64,000 bases of DNA from Desulfovibrio legallii. Its GTDB lineage: Bacteria; Desulfobacterota; Desulfovibrionia; Desulfovibrionales; Desulfovibrionaceae. This document shows positions 17,951 to 26,777 of this stretch, in pieces (within the stretch, counting starts at the first letter, position 1; every line of letters begins with the position of its first letter). The stretch spans positions 1 through 64,000 of the forward strand of contig NZ_FNBX01000011.1 in the NCBI RefSeq assembly GCF_900102485.1, in the 5' to 3' direction. The translations under genes and the position numbers were made by a program. Under the pieces are notes generated by a model. The model ran no database searches. It was not told the DNA's origin and was given only the letters and a program-made list of their open reading frames with translations.

Positions 17951-19091
17951 ACTGGATTACGCCCCCTTCATGCGCGAGGCCATAGCCCTGGCCGAGCGGG
18001 GCCGCTGGAAAGCCTGCCCCAACCCCACTGTGGGGGCCGTGCTGGTGCGCGAAGGCCGGGTGGCGGCCCGGGGCTGGCACCACGCCGCAGGCGAGGACCA
18101 TGCCGAAGTGGCCTGCATTAAGGACGCCCGCGCCCACGGCGTGGACCCGGCGGACTGCACCCTGGTGGTCACCCTGGAGCCTTGCTGCCACCAGGGCAAA
18201 ACCCCGCCCTGCACCACGGCCGTGCGCGAGGCCGGCATCAAAAAACTGGTGGTGGGCCTGAGCGACCCCAACCCCGTGGCTTGCGGCGGCGCGTGCCGCC
18301 TGCGCGAAGCCGGGCTGGAAGTGGTGGAAGGCGTGTGCGCGCAGGAATGCCGCGACCTGGTGGCGGATTTTCTGGTCTGGCAGACTAGGCGGCGGCCCTA
18401 CGTCATCCTCAAGATGGCCGCCACCCTGGACGGCCGCATTGCCACCCGCAAGGGGCAATCCCAGTGGATCAGCTCCGAGCCCTCCCGGCAGGAGGTGCAG
18501 CGCCTGCGCGCGGGGCTGGGCCAGTGCGGGGGGGCGGTGCTTATCGGCGGCGGCACCTTCAGGACGGACAATCCACGCCTTACCGTACACGGCGCCGAGG
18601 GCCAGGCCCCGCAACCTCTGGCCTGCGTGCTGACCTCGCGCCTGCCCCAGCCTGATGCGGACTTTTATCTGCTTAAGGAACGGCCGGGGCAGACCATTTT
18701 TATGGCCTCGCCGGCGGCGGCGGCCTCCACCACGGCCAAGGCCCTGCGGGAAAAAGGCTGCCGCGTGCTGGCCCTGGGGCCGCGCACGCAGGGCGGCGGG
18801 CCGGACTTTGCCGGGCTGCTGCGCCTGGTGTGGGAAGATCTGCACTGCCCCTATGTGCTTTGCGAGGGCGGCGGGCACCTGGCCCTGAGCCTGCTGGAAG
18901 CCGGGCTGGTGGACGACTTCCGCCTGCACCTGGCCCCCATAATCCTGGGCGACGCGGACGCCCATCCCCTGTTTTCCGGCCGCGCGCCCCTGAGCCTGGA
19001 CGAGGCCCTGCGCCTGCGCGTGAGCCGCACGGACATCTGCGGCGGGGACGTGCACATCCGCCTGCAGCCCCTGGACACGCTGCTGCCCTGA
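17943..19091 (+). CDS. ribD: Bifunctional riboflavin deaminase-reductase RibD
   Basis: The 382-residue protein performs the second and third steps of flavin synthesis. The N-terminal deaminase (about 1-145) has GEDHAEV and [11 protein letters not shown] as zinc motifs. The C-terminal NADPH reductase (about 150-380) starts with [17 protein letters not shown] and shows WISSEPSRQ and [10 protein letters not shown]. The segment usually reading V-A-G-K-G is [15 protein letters not shown] here, an unusual but non-catalytic variation. It is translationally coupled to the preceding deaminase gene. Confidence 0.95.
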   Translation: MSELDYAPFMREAIALAERGRWKACPNPTVGAVLVREGRVAARGWHHAAGEDHAEVACIKDARAHGVDPADCTLVVTLEPCCHQGKTPPCTTAVREAGIKKLVVGLSDPNPVACGGACRLREAGLEVVEGVCAQECRDLVADFLVWQTRRRPYVILKMAATLDGRIATRKGQSQWISSEPSRQEVQRLRAGLGQCGGAVLIGGGTFRTDNPRLTVHGAEGQAPQPLACVLTSRLPQPDADFYLLKERPGQTIFMASPAAAASTTAKALREKGCRVLALGPRTQGGGPDFAGLLRLVWEDLHCPYVLCEGGGHLALSLLEAGLVDDFRLHLAPIILGDADAHPLFSGRAPLSLDEALRLRVSRTDICGGDVHIRLQPLDTLLP

Positions 19092-19234
19092 GCGGAAGAC
19101 CGGCAGACGAGCGGAACGCCCCGCCCTTTCCCCAGCGGAGCTTGCCCCGCCCGCGGCCGGGCGCGAAAGAAGTTTTCGCAGGCATGGAGCCTGGGGGCAC
19201 ACAAAAACACCATTATCTCCTCAGGAATACAACC

Positions 19235-19912
19235 ATGTTCACGGGTCTGGTGCAAGGCGAAGGCGAGGTGGCGGCACTGCGCCGTGCAGGCGCAGAGTGC
19301 CGTCTGCGCCTGCGGCCCTTGTTCGCCCTGCCGCAGCTTGTGGCGGGCGAATCCATTGCGGTCAACGGGGCCTGCCTTTCGGTAGAAACGTTTACGGACG
19401 AAACCTTCACGGCCTACGCCTCGGCGGAGACCCTGGCCCGCACCACCCTGGGCGCGCTGCGGACGGGCGAGCGGGTCAATCTGGAGCGGGCCCTGGCCCT
19501 GGGCGATCGCCTGGGCGGCCACCTGGTGAGCGGGCATGTGGACGGCATCGCCACAGTGCTGGAAGTGCGCGCCGTGGGGCAGTCCCTGCGCTGCCGCCTG
19601 CGCTTTCCGCCGGAGTTCGCGCCGGAAGTCATCCCCAAGGGGTCCGTAGCCCTTGACGGCATCAGTTTAACGGTCAATGATTGCGGTTCGGATTTCCTTG
19701 AGGTCAACGTTATCCCCGATACCCGCGAGCGCACGAGTATGCGCCTCTGGCGGCCCGGCACGCGGGTGAATATGGAAACGGACCTCATCGGCAAATATGT
19801 GCGGCGCGTGCTCTGCATGCCCGCCGCGGCTTCCGCCCCCCCGGACGCGGACGCCACGGCGGACGGCGCGGGCGTGACCCGCGAGCTGCTGCTGCGCAAC
19901 GGCTTTATCTGA
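19235..19912 (+). CDS. ribE: Riboflavin synthase alpha chain
   Basis: The 225-residue protein dismutates two lumazine molecules into riboflavin. It has the MFTGLVQGEGEV start and two homologous barrels: ESIAVNGACLSV with HLVSGHVDG in the first, and GSVALDGISLTVND with IGKYVRR in the second. The ATG at 19235 lies 143 nt after ribD; upstream in-frame codons are unrelated. No ribBA gene separates it from ribH. Confidence 0.95.
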   Translation: MFTGLVQGEGEVAALRRAGAECRLRLRPLFALPQLVAGESIAVNGACLSVETFTDETFTAYASAETLARTTLGALRTGERVNLERALALGDRLGGHLVSGHVDGIATVLEVRAVGQSLRCRLRFPPEFAPEVIPKGSVALDGISLTVNDCGSDFLEVNVIPDTRERTSMRLWRPGTRVNMETDLIGKYVRRVLCMPAAASAPPDADATADGAGVTRELLLRNGFI

Positions 19913-19972
19913 TTTTTGCGCGCCCCTGCCCTGCGCCGGGGCGCATCCCCTGAAGCAAGTACGGGAGTGACC

Positions 19973-20440
19973 ATGACAGTACACACCATCGCCGGGCAGC
20001 TGGACGCCAAGGGCCTGAAAGTGGCCATGGTGGCCGCGCGCTTCAACGACTTTATCGTGGACCGGCTCATCAGCGGCGCGCTGGACTACCTGGAGCGCCA
20101 CGGCGCAAACCGGGAGGACATCACCCTGGTACGCGTGCCTGGGGCCTTTGAGATGCCCCTGGTCTGCCAGAAGCTGGCCCAGAGCGGCCGCTACAACGGC
20201 GTGCTGGCCCTGGGCGCGGTCATCCGTGGCGGCACCCCGCACTTTGACTACGTCTGCGCCGAAGCCACCAAGGGCATTGCCCAGGCCATGCTCCAGGCGG
20301 GCACACCCATCGGTTTCGGCCTGCTGACCTGCGACAGTATTGAACAGGCCATTGAGCGCGCCGGGGCCAAGGCGGGCAACAAGGGGGCGGAAGCCGCCGC
20401 CGCCATGCTGGAAACTGTCCGCGTGCTGGAGCAGCTGTAG
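19973..20440 (+). CDS. ribH: 6,7-dimethyl-8-ribityllumazine synthase
   Basis: The 155-residue lumazine synthase joins ribitylaminouracil with dihydroxybutanone phosphate. Its signatures are [34 protein letters not shown] and the C-terminal [12 protein letters not shown]. The start at 19973 follows GGGAG. It precedes nusB by only 3 nt, a common arrangement. Confidence 0.96.
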   Translation: MTVHTIAGQLDAKGLKVAMVAARFNDFIVDRLISGALDYLERHGANREDITLVRVPGAFEMPLVCQKLAQSGRYNGVLALGAVIRGGTPHFDYVCAEATKGIAQAMLQAGTPIGFGLLTCDSIEQAIERAGAKAGNKGAEAAAAMLETVRVLEQL

Positions 20441-20443
20441 CCC

Positions 20444-20938
20444 ATGGCCAAAGGTAAAAACGCCACCCGCCACGGCGAGCGGGCCCAGGCCTTTCAGGTG
20501 CTCTACGGCCTCTCTTTCAGCCCGGCCGCCAGCGCCGCGGAGCTGCGCCGCCAGTTCCGCCGCTCGCCCGACGCCGCCCCGGAAGCCCCGGCCGAGGACG
20601 CCGCAACGGCGGACGCGCCCTCAGGCTTCGCCTGGGAGCTGGTGGAGGGCGTCTGGCGGGAGCAGGAGCGCCTGGATGCAGCCATTGCCCGCCACGCCCG
20701 CAACTGGCGGCTGGACCGCATGGGGCGGGTGGAACTGACCCTGCTGCGGCTGGCAGTTTATGAGATGCTCTTCCGCCCCGACGTGCCGCCCAAGGTGGCC
20801 ATCAACGAGGCCCTGGAGCTGAGCCGGGAATACGGCGCGGATACCGCCAAAAACTTTATCAACGGCATTCTGGACGCCGTGGCCAAGACCCTGGAAAGCC
20901 CTTCCGGGGAAGCCCCTTCGCCCGCCCCGTCCGTCTGA
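20444..20938 (+). CDS. nusB: Transcription antitermination factor NusB
   Basis: The 164-residue helical protein binds boxA RNA with S10 to prevent termination in rRNA operons. It has the N-terminal RAQAFQVLYGLSF helix and the C-terminal AVYEMLFRPDVPPKVAINEALELSREYG and KNFINGILD motifs. Compared with typical NusB it carries an Ala/Pro/Asp-rich loop after residue 40 and a short Pro-rich tail. It lies between ribH and leuS. Confidence 0.94.
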   Translation: MAKGKNATRHGERAQAFQVLYGLSFSPAASAAELRRQFRRSPDAAPEAPAEDAATADAPSGFAWELVEGVWREQERLDAAIARHARNWRLDRMGRVELTLLRLAVYEMLFRPDVPPKVAINEALELSREYGADTAKNFINGILDAVAKTLESPSGEAPSPAPSV

Positions 20939-20955
20939 CCTTCTGTGGTACGCCC

Positions 20956-23469
20956 ATGACGCACGAACGCTATAATCCGCAAGCAATTGAAGAGAAATGG
21001 CAGGCCCGCTGGCAGGCGGAAAACGCCTTTGCCTGCAGCGACGCAAGCGACAAGCCCAAGTACTATGTTCTGGAAATGTTCCCCTACCCTTCGGGCAACA
21101 TCCACATGGGCCATGTGCGCAACTACGCCATCGGCGACGTAGTGGCGCGCAGCCGCCGCATGCAGGGCTACAACGTGCTGCACCCCATGGGCTGGGACGC
21201 CTTCGGCCTGCCGGCGGAAAACGCGGCCATCAAGCACCACACCCACCCCGCCGCCTGGACCTACGACAACATCGCCAATATGCGCGCCCAGCTCAAGCGC
21301 CTGGGCTATTCCTACGACTGGGCGCGGGAAATCGCCACCTGCCGGCCGGAATACTACCGCTGGGAGCAAACGTTCTTTCTGCGCCTGCTGGAAAAGGGCC
21401 TGGTCTACCGCAAAAAGGCCCCGCAGAACTGGTGCCCCTCCTGCCACACGGTGCTGGCCAACGAGCAGGTTATCGACGGCCTGTGCTGGCGCTGCGACAG
21501 CCGCGTGGTCCAGAAGGATCTGACCCAGTGGTTCCTCAAAATCACGGCTTACGGCGATGAGCTGCTGGAAAACCTGCAGAAGCTGGAGGGCGGCTGGCCG
21601 GAACGCGTGCTGGCCATGCAGCGCAACTGGATAGGCAAATCCACGGGCGCGGCCGTTGCCTTTGCCCTGGAAAAACCCGTGGAAGGCGCGGCCAGTCTGG
21701 AGGTTTTCACCACCAGGCCGGACACGCTCTTCGGCGTGACCTTCATGACCCTGGCCCCGGAGCACCCCCTGGTGGAAAAGCTCATCGCCGGGCAGCCGCA
21801 GGCCGACCAAGTGCGCGCTTTTGTGGAGCGCATCCGCAATATGGACCGACTGGACCGACAGTCCGAAACTCTGGAGAAGGAAGGCGTCTTCACCGGGGCC
21901 TATGCCCTGCACCCCTTTACCGGTGCGCGCGTGCCCCTGTGGCTGGGCAACTTTGTGCTGGCGGACTACGGCACCGGCGCGGTCATGGGCGTGCCCGCCC
22001 ACGACCAGCGCGACTTTGAATTTGCCCGCAAATACGGCCTGCCCGTCAAGGTGGTCATCTGCCCCAAAGGGGAGGATCTGCAGGCCGAAGGCCTCTGCGA
22101 GGCCTTCACCGGCGAAGGCGTTATGACGGCCTCCGGCCCCTTTGACGGCCTGCCCAATGTGGAAGGCAAGGCCGCCGTGGCCGCCGCCCTGGAAAAGGAA
22201 GGCAAAGGCCGCGCCACCACCCAGTTCCGCCTGCGGGACTGGAACATCTCGCGCCAGCGCTATTGGGGCGCGCCCATCCCGGTGGTTTACTGCGAGCAGT
22301 GCGGCGTGGTGCCGGAAAAGGAAGAAAACCTGCCTGTGCTCCTGCCCATGGACGTAAAAATCCGCGAGGACGGCCGCTCCCCCTTGCCGGAGACCCCGGC
22401 CTTCGCCCAGTGCCGCTGCCCACGCTGCGGCGGCCCGGCCCGGCGGGAAACCGACACCATGGACACCTTTGTGGAGTCCTCCTGGTATTTCGCCCGCTAC
22501 ACCAGCGCCCGCAATACGGCAGCCCCCTTTGACCCCGCCGCGCTCAGCTATTGGCTGCCCGTGGACCAGTACATCGGCGGCGTGGAACACGCCATTTTGC
22601 ACCTGCTCTATTCCCGCTTTTTCACTAAGGTTTTGCGCGACCTGGGCTTTTTCCCTGCCGGGTTGGACGAACCCTTTGCCAAGCTGCTCACCCAGGGCAT
22701 GGTGCTGAAAGATGGCGGCAAGATGTCCAAATCCAAGGGCAACGTGGTGGCCCCTTCGGAGATGATCGCCAAATACGGCGCGGACACGGTGCGGCTGTTC
22801 TGCCTGTTTGCCGCCCCGGCGGAACGGGATTTCGACTGGTCCGATTCGGGCATTGAAGGGGCCTCGCGCTTTATCGGGCGGGTCTGGCGGCTGTTTATGG
22901 AGGAGCGGGAACGCCTTCTGCCCCTCAAGGCCTGCGAGGCCACGGCCCGGGACGCGCAAACCCAGGAGACCCGCGATCTGCGCCGCCGCGAACACCTTAC
23001 GGTCAAAAAAGCCGGGGAGGACATGGGCGAACGCTTCCAGTGCAATACGGCCATTGCCGCCGTTATGGAGCTGGTCAACGCCATGTACCTGGCCCGCGAA
23101 AAAATGGGCCGCAGCGAAGGCGAGCGGCGGGTTTTCTCTTCCGCCATGGCCACAGTGCTGACCCTGCTCGCGCCCATCACCCCCCACGTCTGCGAAGAGC
23201 TGTGGGAGCGCCTGGGCCACGCCGACGCCCTGGCGGGCCAGGCCTGGCCCCAGTGGGACGCGGCAGCCACGGCCCAGGACATGGTTACCGTGGCCCTGCA
23301 GGTCAACGGCAAACTGCGCGGCACCGTACAGGCCCCGGCCGGCGCGGACAAAGCGGCCCTGGAGCAGGCCGCCCTGGCGGACCCCGCCGTGCAGCGCCAT
23401 ACGGCCGGCCTCACCATACGCAAGGTAGTGGTGGTGCCGGGCAAGCTGGTCAATATCGTGGCCAACTAG
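20956..23469 (+). CDS. leuS: Leucyl-tRNA synthetase
   Basis: The 837-residue class I synthetase charges tRNA-Leu. The HIGH-type motif is GNIHMGHVRNY near residue 50 and the KMSKS motif is GGKMSKSKGN near residue 590. The CP1 editing domain shows TTRPDTLFGVTF and GTGAVMGVPAHDQRD. A CPSCH zinc pair follows the first motif. It is the last gene of the long plus-strand run; its TAG is followed immediately by the structured repeat element and then a terminator. Confidence 0.97.
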   Translation: MTHERYNPQAIEEKWQARWQAENAFACSDASDKPKYYVLEMFPYPSGNIHMGHVRNYAIGDVVARSRRMQGYNVLHPMGWDAFGLPAENAAIKHHTHPAAWTYDNIANMRAQLKRLGYSYDWAREIATCRPEYYRWEQTFFLRLLEKGLVYRKKAPQNWCPSCHTVLANEQVIDGLCWRCDSRVVQKDLTQWFLKITAYGDELLENLQKLEGGWPERVLAMQRNWIGKSTGAAVAFALEKPVEGAASLEVFTTRPDTLFGVTFMTLAPEHPLVEKLIAGQPQADQVRAFVERIRNMDRLDRQSETLEKEGVFTGAYALHPFTGARVPLWLGNFVLADYGTGAVMGVPAHDQRDFEFARKYGLPVKVVICPKGEDLQAEGLCEAFTGEGVMTASGPFDGLPNVEGKAAVAAALEKEGKGRATTQFRLRDWNISRQRYWGAPIPVVYCEQCGVVPEKEENLPVLLPMDVKIREDGRSPLPETPAFAQCRCPRCGGPARRETDTMDTFVESSWYFARYTSARNTAAPFDPAALSYWLPVDQYIGGVEHAILHLLYSRFFTKVLRDLGFFPAGLDEPFAKLLTQGMVLKDGGKMSKSKGNVVAPSEMIAKYGADTVRLFCLFAAPAERDFDWSDSGIEGASRFIGRVWRLFMEERERLLPLKACEATARDAQTQETRDLRRREHLTVKKAGEDMGERFQCNTAIAAVMELVNAMYLAREKMGRSEGERRVFSSAMATVLTLLAPITPHVCEELWERLGHADALAGQAWPQWDAAATAQDMVTVALQVNGKLRGTVQAPAGADKAALEQAALADPAVQRHTAGLTIRKVVVVPGKLVNIVAN

Positions 23470-23470
23470 G

Positions 23471-23604
23471 ACCTTTCAAAGTTGAAATGCCCTGGCGGCT
23501 GCGTGGGCAGACGCCCGCTATGGAGGCGTAAGCGCAATTTATTTGCGCTGTTAAGCGCCGAAACGAGCGTGCCGCAAACTTTGAGGCCGCATATCCTCAA
23601 AGGC
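23471..23604 (+). repeat. Dispersed structured element, copy A
   Basis: This copy aligns without gaps to 60551-60684. From 23482 to 23585 only four bases differ. It begins directly after the leuS stop. It can form several hairpins: GUGGGC with GCCCGC around AGAC (23503-23518), AGCGCAA with UUGCGCU (23531-23549), and CTTTGAGG with CCTCAAAG (23579-23602). In the last hairpin the closing pair is G-C here and A-T in copy B, and the 8-nt loop is largely diverged. This suggests a conserved RNA or DNA structure rather than coding sequence. Confidence 0.85.
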
Positions 23605-23691
23605 TGCAAAACACGCCCGCTCCGGCCTTATGGCGACACCACTGCGCCCGCGCCTCTGCAGCGGGCGTCAGCGCGCCTTTTGCAACAGCAC

Positions 23692-23718
23692 AGCCCCGGC
23701 CTTGGCCGGGGCTTTTTT
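23692..23718 (+). terminator. Rho-independent terminator after leuS
   Basis: GCCCCGGC (23693-23700) pairs with GCCGGGGC (23705-23712) around CTTG and is followed by six T residues. It should end the yceD-to-leuS transcripts before the hydrogenase operon. Confidence 0.88.
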
Positions 23719-23817
23719 ACGGCCGCATGCCGAGGTAACACGATTTAATAAATTTTATTACAAGTAAACTGCAATGAAATTCATCAGACAAACAATCTGT
23801 GAAAATTTTCCTGCCCA

Positions 23818-23846
23818 TTGACGCGGTGCAGCCGTTGCGCTACTCC
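23818..23846 (+). promoter_or_regulatory. Candidate ech operon promoter
   Basis: TTGACG (23818-23823) is separated by 17 nt from TACTCC (23841-23846) in an AT-rich zone downstream of the terminator. The -35 box is good and the -10 box is poor. Transcription would start near 23853, just ahead of the leader ORF. Confidence 0.35.
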
Positions 23847-23886
23847 ATTTGGTACTCATATGCACCAATTTTTATAAGGAGGATGC

Positions 23887-23940
23887 GTGTTACAGGTTGT
23901 GAGAAGGTCTGGATTAGGTGAATGTTTTCACAACTACTAG
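23887..23940 (+). CDS. Putative 17-codon leader peptide upstream of echA
   Basis: TAAGGAGG (23875-23882), a perfect match to the 16S anti-Shine-Dalgarno, stands 4 nt ahead of a GTG that opens 17 codons ending in TAG at 23938-23940. The frame is the same as echA, whose ATG lies six codons further on and has only a weak GGGG as a binding site. It could be a regulatory leader peptide that couples or attenuates echA translation. A flanking GTTGTGA...TCACAAC pair could fold over the ORF. An ATG at 23883 abuts the Shine-Dalgarno and is less likely. Confidence 0.45.
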   Translation: MLQVVRRSGLGECFHNY

Positions 23941-23958
23941 GGTAATGGGGCAACTATC

Positions 23959-25914
23959 ATGAGCTTACTTGTCTTTTGTTGCGTTGTGCTGCCCTTTATT
24001 GTGGCCATTGCGCTTTATTTCACACAAAGCGACGGCTGTCGCAAACTTCTTGTGCCTGCAGCCGTGACGGTCATGGCGCTTGCCGCCGTCATCCTGGGGG
24101 CCAACGGGGCGTTTCGCCTGGAGGCCGAAACCCTGTTCGGCATTCCGCTGGACACGCTCTTCAGCGTTCTTGACCTGTTGCTGCTGCTCTACATTCTGGG
24201 CATCGGCTGGAAGCTGGGCAGCCGGCTGGTCATGGGCATGACCGTGCTGCAGCTGGCAGGCCTGCTCTACCTCAAATTTGCGCTGCCGGAAGGGGAAGCG
24301 CCCATCGTGGCCTTTGCCCCTGACGGCCTCTCCCTCATCATGGTCATCATCATTTCTGTGGTGGGCGGCCTTATTACCATTTACGGTCTCGGCTACATGG
24401 ACGTGCATGAAGAGCACCTGCACCTGCGCGTCTCGCGCAAGCCGCGCTTCTTCGCCATTATTTTCTGCTTCCTGGGGGCCATGAACGGCCTGGTGCTCTG
24501 CAACAACCTCGCCTGGATGTTTTTCTTCTGGGAGGTGACCACCCTCTGCTCCTTCCTGCTTATCGGGCACGATCAGACCGAAGAAGCCAAAACCAACGCC
24601 TACCGCGCCCTGTGGATGAACGTGCTGGGCGGCCTGGCCTTTGTCTCGGCCATGCTCTTCATTCAGAAAAGCCTGGGCACCCTTTCCACGGAGCTGGTGC
24701 TGCAGAAGATGACCGCCATGGACGTGAAAAGCACGGCCATGCTGCTGCCCTTTGCCTTCTTCTGCGTAGCTGCCTTTACCAAATCCGCCCAGGTGCCTTT
24801 TGAAAGCTGGCTCTGCGGGGCCATGGTGGCGCCCACGCCGGTCTCCGCCCTGCTCCACTCGGCCACCATGGTCAAGGCGGGCACCTACCTTCTGCTGCGC
24901 ATGGCCCCGGCCTTTGCCGACACCACCATGTCCACCATTGTGGCGCTGTTTGGCGCATTCACCTTTGTGGCCACCTGCATCCTGGCCGTAAGCCAAAGCA
25001 ACGCCAAAAAAATTCTGGCCTATTCCACCATCGCCAATCTGGGCCTGATCATCGCCTGTGTGGGCATCAACACCGCGGCCTCCATGATGGCGGCCACCAC
25101 CATCATCATCTACCACTCCGTTTCCAAGGGCCTGCTCTTCATGTGCGTGGGCACCATTGAGCAGCGCATCGGCTCGCGCGATATTGAAGACATGCGCGGC
25201 CTGTACGGCAGGATGCCGCGCACGGCCGTCATCACGGTCATCGGCATCTTTACCATGATGCTGCCGCCTTTTGGCATGCTCATCGGCAAGTGGATGGCCA
25301 TTGAAGCCATTGCCCGCGCCACCCAGGCCATGACGCCCATCGTCTTCTTTGTGGCCCTGGGCTCGGCCTTCACCGTGCTCTTCTGGGCGCGCTGGGCCGG
25401 CGTCATCGTTTCTTCGGCCAACCTGCACGAGCGCGCGCAGCCCGGCGATACCCGGCCCTCCATCATGTTCGCCCTGCGGGTGCTCTGCGGGCTGGCGCTT
25501 ATTTTCTCCTTCATTGCGCCGCTGGTGCTCAAGACCTTTGTGGAGCCCTCCGTGGCCGGCGTCTATGCCCGCTTTAACCTGCACGGCGAGGGCTTTATCC
25601 CCGGCGCTTCCCTTACGGGCGCGGCGGGCTTCGGCTGGATCTACCTGCTCTTCATCCTGCTGGCCGCAGGCGCGTGGCTGGCCTGGCGCGCAGCCCGCAA
25701 AGTGCCGGACAAGGCCCATGCCGAGCCCTACTTCTCCGGCCTGATGCAGCGGAAGGACGGCCAGGTGGGCTTCAAGGGCCCCATGAACGTCTTTGAGCCG
25801 GTACGGGTGGCTAACTTCTACCTTTCCCAGTACTTCGGCGAAGGCGCCATCACCAGGGGCATAGACATCATTTCCACGGCGTTTCTGATCGTTCTCATAG
25901 GAGGTCTGCTCTGA
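23959..25914 (+). CDS. echA: Ech hydrogenase subunit EchA (NuoL-like antiporter subunit)
   Basis: The 651-residue polytopic membrane protein belongs to the NuoL/MrpA family and forms the distal ion-pumping arm of Ech hydrogenase. About 15 hydrophobic helices are visible. The functional glutamate and lysine regions of this family appear in MFFFWEVTTLCSFLLIGHD and AAFTKSAQVPFESWL, with ALLHSATMVKAGTYLL and the broken-helix region near IIYHSVSKGLLFM. It is first in echABCDEF. Upstream sits a leader ORF in the same frame. Confidence 0.94.
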   Translation: MSLLVFCCVVLPFIVAIALYFTQSDGCRKLLVPAAVTVMALAAVILGANGAFRLEAETLFGIPLDTLFSVLDLLLLLYILGIGWKLGSRLVMGMTVLQLAGLLYLKFALPEGEAPIVAFAPDGLSLIMVIIISVVGGLITIYGLGYMDVHEEHLHLRVSRKPRFFAIIFCFLGAMNGLVLCNNLAWMFFFWEVTTLCSFLLIGHDQTEEAKTNAYRALWMNVLGGLAFVSAMLFIQKSLGTLSTELVLQKMTAMDVKSTAMLLPFAFFCVAAFTKSAQVPFESWLCGAMVAPTPVSALLHSATMVKAGTYLLLRMAPAFADTTMSTIVALFGAFTFVATCILAVSQSNAKKILAYSTIANLGLIIACVGINTAASMMAATTIIIYHSVSKGLLFMCVGTIEQRIGSRDIEDMRGLYGRMPRTAVITVIGIFTMMLPPFGMLIGKWMAIEAIARATQAMTPIVFFVALGSAFTVLFWARWAGVIVSSANLHERAQPGDTRPSIMFALRVLCGLALIFSFIAPLVLKTFVEPSVAGVYARFNLHGEGFIPGASLTGAAGFGWIYLLFILLAAGAWLAWRAARKVPDKAHAEPYFSGLMQRKDGQVGFKGPMNVFEPVRVANFYLSQYFGEGAITRGIDIISTAFLIVLIGGLL

Positions 25915-26765
25915 TGCTTTCCATCCTCGGCGCTCTCGGCGGCCTGCTTTTGTCGCCCCTGGCGGGCGGATTGCTTACCGGTGTGGACAGACGCCTCACG
26001 GCGCGCATGCAGTCGCGCGTGGGGCCGCCCCTGTTGCAGCCCTTCTACGACATCCTCAAACTTGTGGGCAAGGAGGCCAAGGTCACCAACGCCTGGCTGG
26101 TCTTCTGCGCCTACATCACGCTCATTGCCTCGGCGCTGGCCCTGTTCATCTTCTTTATGGGCGGCGACCTGCTGCTGCTTTTCTTCGTGCTTTCGGTGGG
26201 CGCGGTCTTTCAGGTGGTAGGTGCCATCTGCGTGCCCTCGCCCTACAGCAACGTGGGCGCGCAGCGCGAGCTGCTGCTTATGCTGGCCTATGAGCCCATC
26301 CTCATCCTGGTCTTTGTGGGCTTTGCCATGTGCACGGGCTCCTTCTCCCTGGCGGACGTTTTCAGCCTCAAGGAACCCCTGCTGCTCAAGATGCCCCTGC
26401 TCTTCCTGGCCCTGGGCTACGCCCTGACCATCAAGCTGCGCAAATCGCCCTTCGACATCGCGGCCAGCCACCACGGCCATCAGGAGCTGGTGCGCGGCGT
26501 GCAGACTGAATACTCCGGGCCCTTCCTGGCGGTCATTGAGGTGGCCCACTGGCTGGACCTGGTGCTCATCCTGGGGCTGTGCGCCATGTTCTGGCACACC
26601 AGCGTGGTGGGCATGGCCATTCTGGTGGCCGCATCCCTGTTTACGGAAATCGTCATCGACAACATCACGGCCCGGCTTACCTGGCAGTGGATGGTGCAGA
26701 AAAAGTCCCTGCTGCTGGGCATGGGGCTGGCCCTGGTAAACCTTTTGTGGCTGTACGTTGCGTAA
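25914..26765 (+). CDS. echB: Ech hydrogenase subunit EchB (NuoH-like)
   Basis: The 283-residue membrane protein is the NuoH-type subunit that connects the hydrogenase module to the ion-pumping arm. It shows the RMQSRVGPPLLQPFYDILKL motif after the first helix, YEPILILVFVG, and the charged loop SPFDIAASHHGHQELVRGVQTEYSGP. Seven to eight hydrophobic helices are visible. The ATG overlaps the echA stop (TGATG) and follows AGGAGG. Confidence 0.94.
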   Translation: MLSILGALGGLLLSPLAGGLLTGVDRRLTARMQSRVGPPLLQPFYDILKLVGKEAKVTNAWLVFCAYITLIASALALFIFFMGGDLLLLFFVLSVGAVFQVVGAICVPSPYSNVGAQRELLLMLAYEPILILVFVGFAMCTGSFSLADVFSLKEPLLLKMPLLFLALGYALTIKLRKSPFDIAASHHGHQELVRGVQTEYSGPFLAVIEVAHWLDLVLILGLCAMFWHTSVVGMAILVAASLFTEIVIDNITARLTWQWMVQKKSLLLGMGLALVNLLWLYVA

Positions 26766-26777
26766 GGAGGCGGGAAA

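Larger units (their letters stand above)
23470..23958. other. leuS-echA intergenic region
   Basis: This 489-nt spacer holds, in order, copy A of the dispersed structured element (23471-23604), a strong terminator (23692-23718), an AT-rich promoter zone (23740-23880) and a short leader ORF with a perfect Shine-Dalgarno sequence (23875-23940) before echA. No other gene is seen. Confidence 0.8.

Noticed and set aside
23850..23864. Sigma-54 promoter ahead of echA (TGGTAC...TGCA)
   Set aside because: The spacing between GG and GC is 9 rather than 10 nt and the bases match poorly.
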